In this document: positions 27,061 to 37,000 of the stretch, one piece after another | How the letters are laid out: each line of letters starts with the position of its first letter | Numbering within the stretch: position 1 is the stretch's first letter | Assembly: GCF_004916905.1 (NCBI RefSeq) | Contig: NZ_SDLV01000016.1 | Coordinates: 100,455 to 164,454, forward strand | Length of the DNA stretch: 64,000 nt | Origin: Chryseobacterium candidae | GTDB taxonomy: Bacteria > Bacteroidota > Bacteroidia > Flavobacteriales > Weeksellaceae | Reading direction: 5' to 3' | Program-made: the position numbers and the translations under genes | Notes under the pieces: model-generated | Seen by the model: only the letters and a program-made list of their open reading frames with translations | Told to the model about the DNA's origin: nothing | Database searches by the model: none

Positions 27061-27120
27061 TTTTGCAGTTTTTGGTTGATAGTTGATGGTTTTTGGTTGT
27101 CAGTTGATAGTCTTTAGTTT

Positions 27121-27151
27121 TGCTAATTGCTAATTGCTAATTGCTAATTGC
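27121..27151. repeat. TGCTAAT tandem repeat (7 bp, 4.4 copies)
   Basis: Four full TGCTAAT units and a partial fifth directly after a tract of GGTTGATAGTTGAT-like imperfect repeats, in the 92-bp gap between two genes. Slippage-prone and probably without function of its own. Confidence 0.75.
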
Positions 27152-27152
27152 C

Positions 27153-28487
27153 TTAATACATTCCCAATCGTAAGCGAAGCCAAAAGCTCTTGTACCACGG
27201 TTTCATTTTGAGCCGTATGGGAAGTTTATTGGAAAAAATCATAATCCCTTCATCCGAAGAAAGCGTACGTATTTCATCCGCAGTGAGTAACCTGCGAGCA
27301 GTCAAACTGCTTTTTTTGGTTTCGTTTGATTCACTGGTAACCGTTGCCATTCCTAATAATCTTGAAATCTGTTCCGCTGATTCCGAATTCAATCCAGGCA
27401 ACACAATTTTCATTTGAAAGTTCGAGAGAATGGTTCCTTCTGCATTGGGATAATTCTGTTTGAGTTGTTGCAAATCTTGGATAGCGCATATTAAACTCAA
27501 ATCGTATTTTCTTGAAACCGTGATGAGTGTTGTGAAGTCTGGGACGTAAACATTGCTAAATTCGTCCAAAAATGCAAAAACTCTTTTTTCATTTTTACCT
27601 CGTGGAGCAAGCAGATTGTAGAAAATATCTTTTAAAAGCAGGTTTCTGAGGAAAGCGGTATGTGATAAATCCCGTTCGCTGTTTTGGATATAGAGAATGG
27701 TTTTTTGCTTTCGGAGGAGCGAAATATCCAAATCATTTTGGGAAGTAAGTTCCTGCAAAAAAGAATCATTCAACGGACTCAGCACCGCAGATGCCGTAGC
27801 CAATACAGAGGTTCTTAATTTTTCACTGTAATTTTTGAAAGCGGAAAATTTGAGATAGAGTTCATCGTCCATCGAAGACGTGAGAACCCCTTCTGCCTGT
27901 TCAATATCTGCCGTACATAAATCTACCAAATGATAAAGTGTTTGTAAATTTTGTTGTTCGGATGGCATTTTCAGAACCGCTTTAATCAGTACAAAGAATA
28001 ACTGCTCGGTAGAAATCTGCCAAAACGGATCGTTTCCTTTATCTAATCCCTGTGCCTGTAACAGCACTTTAGAGAAGCGTTGAATATCACTATCGGTTTT
28101 CAGGAACGCAAGCGGGTTATAATGCAGTCCTTTTGCTCCGTCCTGTGAGAGATTGAAATGTAAAATCGTATAGCCTTTTTTCTCCAAATATTTTGAAGTG
28201 AGTTTAAAGAGTTCTCCAGACGTGTCGGTTACAATATAGCTGTCACCCTTGGGTTTTAGCAGATTAGCAGAAATCCAAACCGATTTACCCCCACCTGTGG
28301 AAGCTAAAATGAGTGTATGGATGGTTTTTGTTCTTGAAATCCTTCTTTTACCGTCTACCACGACCCCTTTGTTCCAACGGGAAAGAATATCCTGTTCCTC
28401 TCTTTTGGTCATAAAACGACTGCTTCCATGCAGGGTTTCATATTGTTGCTCTTTTTCGCCCGATATTAATTTCCATATTTCGTCCAT
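27153..28487 (-). CDS. Type IV coupling protein (TraG/VirD4-like)
   Basis: A 444-residue DNA-transfer ATPase with Walker A ASTGGGKS at 62-69 and Walker B RVFAFLDEFSNV. The N-terminal membrane anchor usual for VirD4 is missing, as often in mobilisable elements. It links the relaxase-DNA complex to a secretion channel supplied by another element. It lies in a row with relaxase and MobC genes (28522-29868). All Gly codons here are GGN, unlike the second coupling ATPase at 42505. Confidence 0.85.
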   Translation of the reverse strand: MDEIWKLISGEKEQQYETLHGSSRFMTKREEQDILSRWNKGVVVDGKRRISRTKTIHTLILASTGGGKSVWISANLLKPKGDSYIVTDTSGELFKLTSKYLEKKGYTILHFNLSQDGAKGLHYNPLAFLKTDSDIQRFSKVLLQAQGLDKGNDPFWQISTEQLFFVLIKAVLKMPSEQQNLQTLYHLVDLCTADIEQAEGVLTSSMDDELYLKFSAFKNYSEKLRTSVLATASAVLSPLNDSFLQELTSQNDLDISLLRKQKTILYIQNSERDLSHTAFLRNLLLKDIFYNLLAPRGKNEKRVFAFLDEFSNVYVPDFTTLITVSRKYDLSLICAIQDLQQLKQNYPNAEGTILSNFQMKIVLPGLNSESAEQISRLLGMATVTSESNETKKSSLTARRLLTADEIRTLSSDEGIMIFSNKLPIRLKMKPWYKSFWLRLRLGMY

Positions 28488-28521
28488 GATGTTGGTTTTT
28501 TAAGGTTCTTTTTTATTGGTT

Positions 28522-29367
28522 TTAGCGTTCTTTATTTTGTTGATTTTCTCGTTGGTTTTCCAATTCTTTGTGTTTGGATTTCAGTTGACGGTAAATTGCT
28601 GTAAGGTCTTTGGTTTGAAACAGCGTACTAAGCCTGTATTTTTTACCGTTTTGCCTGTCCATAATGCCGTGAATTTTATCTCTGTAGGTATAAAAACCAT
28701 AACGTGAATCCTGCTGAATGGCTTTTTCAAACTCATTTGGAGACTGTACTTGAGAGGCAAGGTTTATCAGATACTCAATAACTGTTTGTTTTTCGGTGCT
28801 ACGCTCGGATTTACGCATCCGAAATTCCTGTTCCGTAAGTTTCATCGTTACTTTGGAAGTAGCCAGTCCCAACGTCAGGTTTCGTTTTCCGCTGTAGGCA
28901 TAGCTGTATTTGATTTCGGGATATTGCAACCTTGTAAATTCTTCCATTTGTACTTGAAGGTTTTTAAGTTCCACCTTCGATAACCTGAATCCCTTTGTAC
29001 TATGGTAGGCATTTTGAGATGATAGCAAATGCCAATGATAATGCTCAGTATCCGAATGAACTCTGCCATATACCAAATGATTTTCGAGGTTTGCTTTTAC
29101 AATGTATTCCTGTGCTACATTTTCCAACAATTCGGGAGTAATCACTGCTTTGTCTTTGGCAGAAAAACTCAAAATATGATGATACATCCTGTTTTTGGCT
29201 TGCGAGCTTCTGTACTCATCATTTTCTAAAAACTCCTTTTCCAAAATTTCAGGTGTAGAATTTTGAGCCACGTTCCAGTACAATTCCTGTCCTTCCGCTT
29301 CTCTGTCTATATAACCGATCAAACTTCGGAACGACTTATTTTTTCTTGAAAGAATTTTGATAAGCAT
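28522..29367 (-). CDS. Relaxase of the mobilisable element (MOB family)
   Basis: A 281-residue protein with the relaxase metal site HSDTEHYHWH (His104, His109, His111, His113), preceded by MYHHILSFSA, and an N-terminal Tyr (GYIDREAEGQELYW) that could be the nucleophile. It would nick at oriT and lead the strand into the recipient. The family is MOBP-like by the HxDxxHxHxH pattern. Confidence 0.82.
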   Translation of the reverse strand: MLIKILSRKNKSFRSLIGYIDREAEGQELYWNVAQNSTPEILEKEFLENDEYRSSQAKNRMYHHILSFSAKDKAVITPELLENVAQEYIVKANLENHLVYGRVHSDTEHYHWHLLSSQNAYHSTKGFRLSKVELKNLQVQMEEFTRLQYPEIKYSYAYSGKRNLTLGLATSKVTMKLTEQEFRMRKSERSTEKQTVIEYLINLASQVQSPNEFEKAIQQDSRYGFYTYRDKIHGIMDRQNGKKYRLSTLFQTKDLTAIYRQLKSKHKELENQRENQQNKER

Positions 29368-29406
29368 GAAAACAAAATTTGATGGGGTTAAGCATGAGAC
29401 ATTTGT

Positions 29407-29868
29407 TTAGGTTTTCACAAACAATTCGGGGTGGCTCAAATTTTTTTTAATTAACTCCTCCAATTGACAGAGCTTTTGATACGCCTCTTCCCACAACTGT
29501 GGCGTTAATTCTTTTTGGGAATTTGCCAGTTTTGTAAGTTGGTTGATATTGTTTCCGATTTTGCGGATAGATATTTGGAGTTCGGAAATAAGTTGTTGAT
29601 TGGGAATCCACACGGTATCTGAAATATTGCTGAGTACCAATTGCTGACAGAACCCCGAACGGGACAGCCCTTGGTGCAGGGCTGTTTTGGTTAGCCGTTC
29701 GTAGTCTTTTTCTGTGAGGAATAGTTCAATAACCTGATGTTTACTGCGTTTTTGCTTCATGAAATTCCGCACATATTCACGTTTATACTCTGCGTATATC
29801 TTTTTACGTTCCGCACCTTGAAGATGCGATAAACCTTTGCTTTGTAAATATGTGCGGAAGTTTTCCAT
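29407..29868 (-). CDS. mobC: MobC-like relaxosome accessory protein
   Basis: A 153-residue protein with a basic N-terminus, a ribbon-helix-helix-like segment (FLTEKDYERLTKTALHQGLS) and the MobC hallmark RKIGNNINQLTKLANSQ. MobC opens the oriT strands for the relaxase. It is 39 bp upstream of the relaxase gene, in one transcript. Confidence 0.82.
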   Translation of the reverse strand: MENFRTYLQSKGLSHLQGAERKKIYAEYKREYVRNFMKQKRSKHQVIELFLTEKDYERLTKTALHQGLSRSGFCQQLVLSNISDTVWIPNQQLISELQISIRKIGNNINQLTKLANSQKELTPQLWEEAYQKLCQLEELIKKNLSHPELFVKT

Positions 29869-29870
29869 GA

Positions 29871-30644
29871 CTACAGTTTTTTCCAGTCAATGTTTCCACT
29901 GTATTTTCCTAATCGGAAGATCTCATCCCAATAGAAAGGCATATTCACGTAATATTTTTCGTTCTGCGGGTTGTTGGGAGTAACCACATCCACAAAGCTG
30001 ATTTTACTAAGGTCAATTTCAGAACCCTGTTGTTGCAGACGTTCAAAGTCTTTAGTGGCTACATCTACTGCATACGACTTACTAGGCATTGCCCACTGTC
30101 CTTTTGTAAAATTGCGGAAGCCTGATTCCTGAATGAAGTCTGAGTACACCAAAACGGAGGCTTTATCGTAATTTTTCAGCATTTCGGAAATAGGAATTAC
30201 AAGCTCCACGATGGCGGTTTCATTGCTTGGAGATGCTTCGGCAAACATCGCTTTAATGATCTTCTTTTGGGTAGCCTCCAAAGTTTTGTGGACTTTTTCC
30301 TGATACATCACTTCGTCCAATTCTTCCTGCTTTTTGGTTTTATTTCGGTTGGAAACCTGACGTTTAGGGGCTTTGTAGTAGAACCATTTAGCGTTCGTAC
30401 GGCTGTTGGAGTTGGAATTGATATCCATCACAACGACATCCGTATTTTCTGCCATATACTGTGCGAGGTAGCTTTTCAGATGTTTGGTTTCCTTTTCTGT
30501 ATCTTTTTCTGAGACTGAAGCGGACTTATCTTTCATTAAAATAATTAAATGTTTAGGTGTGGTGTTTTCCGTTACCTCTTTGTGACAAGAGGTAAGGCTA
30601 AGGATCAATAATACGGTTGCGATTAAAGTTGAAATCTTTTTCAT
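29871..30644 (-). CDS. Lipoprotein with VWA-like metal site
   Basis: A 257-residue protein with a lipoprotein signal (MKKISTLIATVLLILSLTSC). The next domain starts LIILMKDKSASVS, a fair MIDAS-type DxSxS motif, and continues with VVVMDINSNSNS and ASVLVYSDFIQESG, the usual strand order of a von Willebrand A domain. It lies 3 bp before mobC, so it belongs to the mobilisation operon, and might contact the cell envelope or the partner cell. Its exact role is unknown. Stop codon is TAG. Confidence 0.65.
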   Translation of the reverse strand: MKKISTLIATVLLILSLTSCHKEVTENTTPKHLIILMKDKSASVSEKDTEKETKHLKSYLAQYMAENTDVVVMDINSNSNSRTNAKWFYYKAPKRQVSNRNKTKKQEELDEVMYQEKVHKTLEATQKKIIKAMFAEASPSNETAIVELVIPISEMLKNYDKASVLVYSDFIQESGFRNFTKGQWAMPSKSYAVDVATKDFERLQQQGSEIDLSKISFVDVVTPNNPQNEKYYVNMPFYWDEIFRLGKYSGNIDWKKL

Positions 30645-30656
30645 GATAAATAAATA

Positions 30657-32363
30657 TTAAAGGTTAGTATTAAAGTGTTCTGAATGATGGTATTTGCCGT
30701 TGGAGGAGAAAGTGGGTTTAGGTTCTTCTTTGGCAGGTGGCGTGTACAAAATTTCTTTGGTTTCATCGCTTACAAGGAGCTTTTCAACGAATCTCTTCTG
30801 ACCAAGAAGCCTTAAAATTCTGTGAGAAAGGTTGTCTACCTCTGAGATTACATTTTTTTGAGCATAAAATTCCGCCTCAATGTTAGGAAGTCTGTTTTCA
30901 ATCCTATTTATGGCTTTTTGGAGCTTGTAGCTTGAAAGGAATAGGATGAATACCCCAAAGGTTATCCCTGAAAATAAAAGGAAGATAAGCGAGCTAAAAG
31001 CTATCGTGAGCTTGGCGACAGTTGCCATCGGTCCTTCCTGAAGTTCTACGAGTTTGGCATTGGTCTCTCCGATTTTATCACCCTTCTCTTTTATTTTAGT
31101 TTCACGTTCTTCTGCGGTCATGTCTTCATCAATAATCTCAGGGTTGTACTCGTATAGTTCCTGCTTCTGTATCGTCATTTGACCTAATATATCATCTTTA
31201 TCAATCGTATTCTTATAAAGAAGACCCATGGCAGCTGCATAAAGCAGTGCTATAATCATCGCAATTGCCATAAACCTCGATGAAAAGAGCTTTTTGATGA
31301 TGGAATTGTTATTTTTGATAAAGTTTAAAATTGTCCCGAATAAAGCGATTCCAATTCCGAAAGATAAAAGCAAAGGTGCGAGACCCGTCACCATACTTTT
31401 TATCGGACTAAAATTAAACACCAACCCAAAGATGGAGGCAAAAATTAAAACTTCCCCTGCGATAGCGATGAAATACACAAACGCTACCCAAACCACTTTA
31501 TCCAAGCCTATGTGTCCCAAAATATTTTGGTTGTACGTGGGTTGTTTCAAAACCTCTTTAGAAGTGGTAGATAACTTCACTGAGTCGGCATTTTCTTTAG
31601 AAGGATTGGTGTATTGGGATGCATAATTTTCTCCCGAGGCGTACATCGCCTCTTCAAATTGTTCCTCAGCGGTATAATAATCGGGAGCATCGCCTACCAT
31701 GGTATAAATAACCTGTTTAGGCTGTGAACGCATTGGCGTTCGCTCGTTACTTTTATCAACTAAGGCTTGTTCCTGTGGAACTTCTGAAGCTACGGCTTGC
31801 GTTTGTAATGCGGTAAGCTCGGAGAACTCCAGTTCAGGTTTTGCAGGATAAGTCTTTACTTCCAAGTCTAGATTTTTGACGGCTTGTAAATAATTATCAG
31901 ACTTGATGCTTTCAGCTTCGCTAAAGTTAATTTCTGAATCACTTTGCAGGAATTTGGCTTTAGTATAATTTCCTGTAATGTAATCATGAGCATGTGCCGA
32001 ATAGGTGCGTCCAAGATTGCTCTTAGCGATAACTTCCTGTTGTTCAGCTTGAATGTCCAACATCTTATCTTCTCCTGCAACCGAGGTCAGTCGCATGAAA
32101 TTTTGAGATAGCTGCTTAAACAACACCACATTTTTTTCAAAATCTTGTCTTAAAAATTCAAGTTTACCTAAAAGCACAGCTCGTGATTGATGTAATATTT
32201 TGAGTATCGACTGGCTGGAGCGGAGCGTCATCCACCAACTCCAGAATGTAACCAAACGAAACAAATCTTCGGTGCTATCGTTTATCTTTTCTGTAAGGTC
32301 TTTCTTAATGACCTCTAATTTGCCTTTGCTAGGTTTTACGATGTTTTGATTTTTTGTTTCCAT
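30657..32363 (-). CDS. Large coiled-coil membrane protein of the mobile element
   Basis: A 568-residue protein with an N-terminal coiled coil (residues about 1-120), a low-complexity linker, and four membrane segments (around VVWAFVYFIAIAGEVLIFAS, LAPLLLSFGIGIALFGTIL, FMAIAMIIALLYAAAMGLLY and AFSSLIFLLFSGITFGVFIL), then a second helical tail. It begins the leftward operon running to the recombinases. No enzyme motif is seen; a mating-pair or envelope role is plausible. Confidence 0.6.
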   Translation of the reverse strand: METKNQNIVKPSKGKLEVIKKDLTEKINDSTEDLFRLVTFWSWWMTLRSSQSILKILHQSRAVLLGKLEFLRQDFEKNVVLFKQLSQNFMRLTSVAGEDKMLDIQAEQQEVIAKSNLGRTYSAHAHDYITGNYTKAKFLQSDSEINFSEAESIKSDNYLQAVKNLDLEVKTYPAKPELEFSELTALQTQAVASEVPQEQALVDKSNERTPMRSQPKQVIYTMVGDAPDYYTAEEQFEEAMYASGENYASQYTNPSKENADSVKLSTTSKEVLKQPTYNQNILGHIGLDKVVWVAFVYFIAIAGEVLIFASIFGLVFNFSPIKSMVTGLAPLLLSFGIGIALFGTILNFIKNNNSIIKKLFSSRFMAIAMIIALLYAAAMGLLYKNTIDKDDILGQMTIQKQELYEYNPEIIDEDMTAEERETKIKEKGDKIGETNAKLVELQEGPMATVAKLTIAFSSLIFLLFSGITFGVFILFLSSYKLQKAINRIENRLPNIEAEFYAQKNVISEVDNLSHRILRLLGQKRFVEKLLVSDETKEILYTPPAKEEPKPTFSSNGKYHHSEHFNTNL

Positions 32364-32366
32364 AAT

Positions 32367-32507
32367 TTATTTTTTAATTGGATTAGACTTTTTAGTGAAA
32401 TTCTCCTTCAACAGATAGTTGAAGCTAACGTGTCGTTGGTTCGTGATGGAGTTAAGCTCCTGAACCGTTTTGGGTTGTACTTGTTGGGATTGTACTTTCA
32501 AATTCAT
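32367..32507 (-). CDS. 46-residue small protein upstream of the membrane protein
   Basis: ATG at 32507, TAA at 32367, three bases before the ATG of the 568-residue gene, which makes co-translation likely. The product (MNLKVQSQQVQPKTVQELNS, then ITNQRHVSFNYLLKENFTKK) is polar and basic. It would be the first gene of the mobilisation operon. Function unknown. Confidence 0.55.
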   Translation of the reverse strand: MNLKVQSQQVQPKTVQELNSITNQRHVSFNYLLKENFTKKSNPIKK

Positions 32508-32620
32508 TGGGTTTTAATTTTTAGATTTTTTAGAAATTTTTCCTTGTTATTTCTGCTCCAAATGTAAAAGAAAAAAACAACACAAAACAAGCATAACTAA
32601 TTGATTTACAGTTTATTATG

Positions 32621-32704
32621 TTGGAAATTTTGAGCGTTTTTTTGGAAACTTTGAGTGATTCTTTGGAAATTTTGAATGGTCTTTTGGAAATTTAGAAATC
32701 CAAG
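32621..32704. repeat. Four 21-bp direct repeats (iteron-like)
   Basis: TTGGAAATTTTGA starts at 32621, 32642, 32663 and 32684, giving an exact 21-bp period with a variable last third. The array lies 110-200 bp upstream of the mobilisation operon and next to an AT-rich stretch. That geometry suits a replication-initiator or regulator binding array, or the operator of the operon. Confidence 0.75.
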
Positions 32705-32914
32705 TACGACCCATAAAGGATTCAAAATTTCCACATTTTTTTTGCAAAAAAGTTAAATTTCCTTAAAAAAAATGTTTTTTCACCTCTAAATTCGATGTGT
32801 TTTGGTTGTTAAAAACAGTATTTTGAGGGATATTTTGTATCCAATTTACTTGACAAATCGATAAAATTGACTACAATTATCTTCATCAGGTCATTTATTT
32901 CATACAATTTGATC

Positions 32915-33994
32915 ATGTCAAAAACTCCTAATTCCATCAATTTGGATAAAGAAATCAAGCAGTGTGTTATTACCAAGCCTTATGATGCCCTGCAAAGTGA
33001 TTTCGGAAAAAAACTAATAGAACACCTTGCATCAAACAGTAATATCAGAGAAATTGTCCGCAAACTGGATGATGAAACAGAAACACTCACTCCACAGGAA
33101 TGAAGGGATTTCCTTGAATTTATGCAGGAGCATAAAGATTTTTTCGATGGGATTATGATGAAATACAAAGGTCAGTATCCCGCTTGGATGAAGTTTGATA
33201 CGGCTTCAAATCCTGCAAACATGAGACAGGAAGACCATGTTCTTTATGTAAGAGATAAATGATATGTATCACTTGCGAAAATAAAAAACTATGTAAGATC
33301 ACGCATTAAAGGATATGATCCCAAATTTTTGCATGAAGGAGTGGATAAAAATATCGAGCATTATGCAGTAAAGGAATTTAAAAGCCGTGTTGATTTTTCT
33401 TCGGACGAAGGTCTCGCATTTTATGAAAAATTTATGGGACTTAATTATAGTAACAGAATCAATAAACATGGGGTTATGATTCACAATATTAACGGGATTA
33501 TGTTTACTAACATAAAAAATAATATTGAAAGATATTCCTTCAAAATGAGAGATATGAGCAACGATCCCGAAGATTTCAGCAAGGGAAAATCCTTTAAGAG
33601 TTTGAAGAACAATCCTGCATATACTAAGGCTTTAGAATTATCAGATGCTAAAGCATTTGAATCTATAGAACAGAGTAATGCGTTTCATTTTAAACTGATG
33701 CAGTCGGTGGCAGATCAGTTATGAATGGATGTTCATATCAATATCGATTTTATAGATGATCCCAACAATAAAAAAAAGATAAAAGATATCATGATGTGCC
33801 TCTACCAATTGACAGGTCGGGAACTATGGATTCCCTACAAATATAATGAAAGTGGTTTTGCATCTTTTATTCATGGGTCAGAAGGTGCTTTTATCTATCA
33901 TCCTGATCCGTATGATTCGGAAGATGATGAAAATAAAAGCCCGTTATCATTTTTTCTTGAGGTTTATCCTTCGCTTGGCAAAGAGAAAAAATAA
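32915..33994 (+). pseudogene. 359-codon gene with three in-frame TGA codons
   Basis: One frame runs from ATG 32915 (MSKTPNSINLDKEIKQ) to TAA 33994 and is broken only by TGA at 33101, 33260 and 33722. Both sides of the breaks look coding. The first two TGAs lie in TPQE-RDFLEF and VRDK-YVSLAK, where Trp or Gly would suit; the third (ADQL-MDVH) could be a genuine stop followed by a new ATG at 33725 (89 residues). GGG and TGG codons are used here. I list it as interrupted because no conserved motif shows what TGA means in this gene. Function unknown. Confidence 0.6.
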
Positions 33995-34098
33995 AACAAT
34001 CTGAAAGAAACAAAATCCCTTATATTAAAGGGATTTTTTAGATCATAAGAAAAATTGTAATTTTATCAAATCCAACATTTTAAAAACACAGATCATCC

Positions 34099-37000
34099 AT
34101 GCAAGAAGAAGATTTACCAAAGAAACAGGACGAAGAATTACAATATCTTAATCAGCGTATAAAAGAAATTTCTGAAAAAGAAGCGAAAATTCTTGCAGAA
34201 GAAGCAAGGACGATTACCGAGTTCGTAGAAAGTAAAATGAAAATACTGAAAACCTGTTATGGAAAATCAGATGCTACAGTTAAGGAAAGTATCAATCGAC
34301 TGATAAGATCTTCACAGTTACAATGTTTTATGGCAGAAGCAGAAACCGAAGAAACAAAACTTGACAAGATGATGTATTCGGAAAGAAGAATTAAAGATCA
34401 TATTAATGATGGATTACTTGATGAACCCAGAATTAGAGAATTTTACAGTTTTTATTTTGGAAGATACCGATTGTTTTTCAGGTGTTTTGAAAGAGATTTT
34501 TTAGAGCAGGAAAATATAGACGTGTCGTTTTTAGACGATGTTTTTTCTCCGAAGGAAGGAGATTATTATGTTTCAGGACAAAGATTGGAAATTGCTGGAG
34601 CTACGATAATTGATGAGGAGTTTATTGAAAAGGTAAAAGCAGGTAAGCATTTTACAGAAGCTGAATTTTATGGAGCAAAGCAAACTTATTTTTGTCAATG
34701 GTACGGCATTATACACGAATATGATGTTATTAGAAATGGATATGAGACATTAAAAAATATTATCATAGATAGCTTTATTGAAGAGAAACACGAGAAAGTA
34801 ACCGCAATCATCTGTGGTTCAGGTGGCTCTGGTAAATCAACGGTTCTCCGAAGAACAGCGGTTGACCTTCATAAAGAATCAATTCATATTGTTTGGGTTG
34901 AAGATAGTGGCATTGAAGAGTTTGTAGAAAAAGGATTTTCTGCCATTAAAAGTGAAGTAGAAAACAATGAAAAACAAAAGTTTGTGATTATCATTGAGGA
35001 TTGGTATAGGGTTTTTACAAAGGAAAATGAACAGTCGGGAATTGACATTCTTAAAAAAGCAAAAAATATTAATAATATAAGATTTGTAATTGGAGATAGA
35101 AGTATCAAAAGATCATATACAGAACATAGAAATAACGACTTTGAATTACATTTATCTTCAGATGACAATAAAGAAATCATTGAAAAAATTGTTGAAAAAC
35201 ATCCCAATTGGAAATTGGCTTCAGAAAAATTATTTAATAAAAAAAATGATAAAAATTATAAATCTTCTCTTTTCTTATTGCTTTTTATCTTGGCTCATAT
35301 AGATCAGAAAGAGTTTAACAATACTGCATTAAATCTTGCTGAACCACAGCAGGTATTTCAGAGAATTATTGAAAGTGATCTGAGATTTATTGAAAAGAAA
35401 TATAAGGGACTTGCTAAAGCTATCTATTATTTAAGTTTTGTTTATACTAAGTATAAGGTATCTATTAATTATGAAACATTCCTGAAAATTGCAGATTTTT
35501 ATAATGAAAAGAATAATAATCAAATTTTTGATAAATTCCGTAGATTTAGCACAAGTGACAAAATCCTTGACAGGTTAAAATTATATATCAACAAAAATCA
35601 TAGCAACCAAGATTTTAATGCTTATGACCTCATACAATTTAACCATGATATTTTTGCAGAATTAGGCTTTAAAAATATTATTATTGAAGAATGGCAGGAT
35701 TTTGATATTGAAATTAAACTTGATTTTTTGAAAGTGATTACTGAAAAAGGAGATGATTACTCTGCATCTAGATACCTATCAACTTTAATCAATAAAGAAA
35801 GAGATATTTTTATTGATAAGAATGAAATTCTTGATTATATTAAAATTTTAATTGAGAAAGGTAATTCACAACCTCATTATTTATATAATTTGGGAGAACT
35901 CCATTTGGATGATGCCACGATGGTTGAGTTGGCACAACTGTTTTGGAAAAAAAAGATTTTTTCAAGATATTCTACTTTTTTTTGGCGGGAATATTTTAGA
36001 CAAGTAAAAGGAGAAGTATTAATTCATGACCAGATTCATGAAATCCTTAATATCTCTAATCTGCAAAATTTTAGTGACGAATTTATTATATGCTTATTAA
36101 ATAATACACATGATATCGAAACTAGAGATTTATTTGCAAGAATGGTTGTTTCTGATGAAAACAACAAATTTTCTGTAAGTATAAAGAACGAATGCTTGAA
36201 TTACGTCTCTCACATTCTTAAAAACAGATTTTTGCACACAAAATTGGATGGAGAGATAGAAAATTTAATTCCTTATTTTTCTCATTATATTAATACTCAA
36301 GAAAACTTTATAAAAAGCCGATTTCAAAACAAAATAATATACGGCAATAATTGGAAAAAGCTCCAAGCGGGTAAACTTATATCTTTCATATCATTTTTGA
36401 GAGATAAAGTAATACAAGAATTTTTTATCGTTAAAGTATTAGAAAATATTGAGAATAAAGATTCTTTTATATTAAGATTTTGTTTCATGTCGGTTTCAGA
36501 TAAAATAAAGATAAAGTTTTCATCCCTTTTCTTAGATATTAAAAAGTATGAATATAATAGAGGCATAATTACAGAATGTTTTACCTATGCTCCGTTTAAA
36601 ATAAAACAAGATATTTCTAATAGAATTTTAAAAGATCATACTTGGATGTACTATGACACAAATTTACTAGACGAATTTATTCTATATGCAGAAATACAAT
36701 TCTTAAAAGAATTTTCATTGATGCTTTTTCGAACAAAAATATGGGAAAACCTTTCTCATAATTCTATTTTAAGACTTTTAACTGTATGTGAAGATAAAAA
36801 TATTTCTCAACAAGTATCACAATTATTCATATTTATTTCTTATAATTTGCATACTACTTATATACAAACTTCATTATTCCGAATCTATCTCTTTAATAGT
36901 TCTCCCGATATACGAGGAAGTATTTTAGATAAATATTTAGAATCTAATAATTACAAAAACACTGCCCTTGATAAACAAAACTATTCTCAAGTATATGATT

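Noticed and set aside
27121..27151. Short repeats as a CRISPR array
   Set aside because: The units are 7-bp tandem copies with no spacers. No CRISPR array or cas gene was seen in the window.
34884..35207. Minus-strand frame of 107 codons inside the large P-loop gene
   Set aside because: Antisense to a continuous 1162-codon gene with clear Walker motifs; no independent support.
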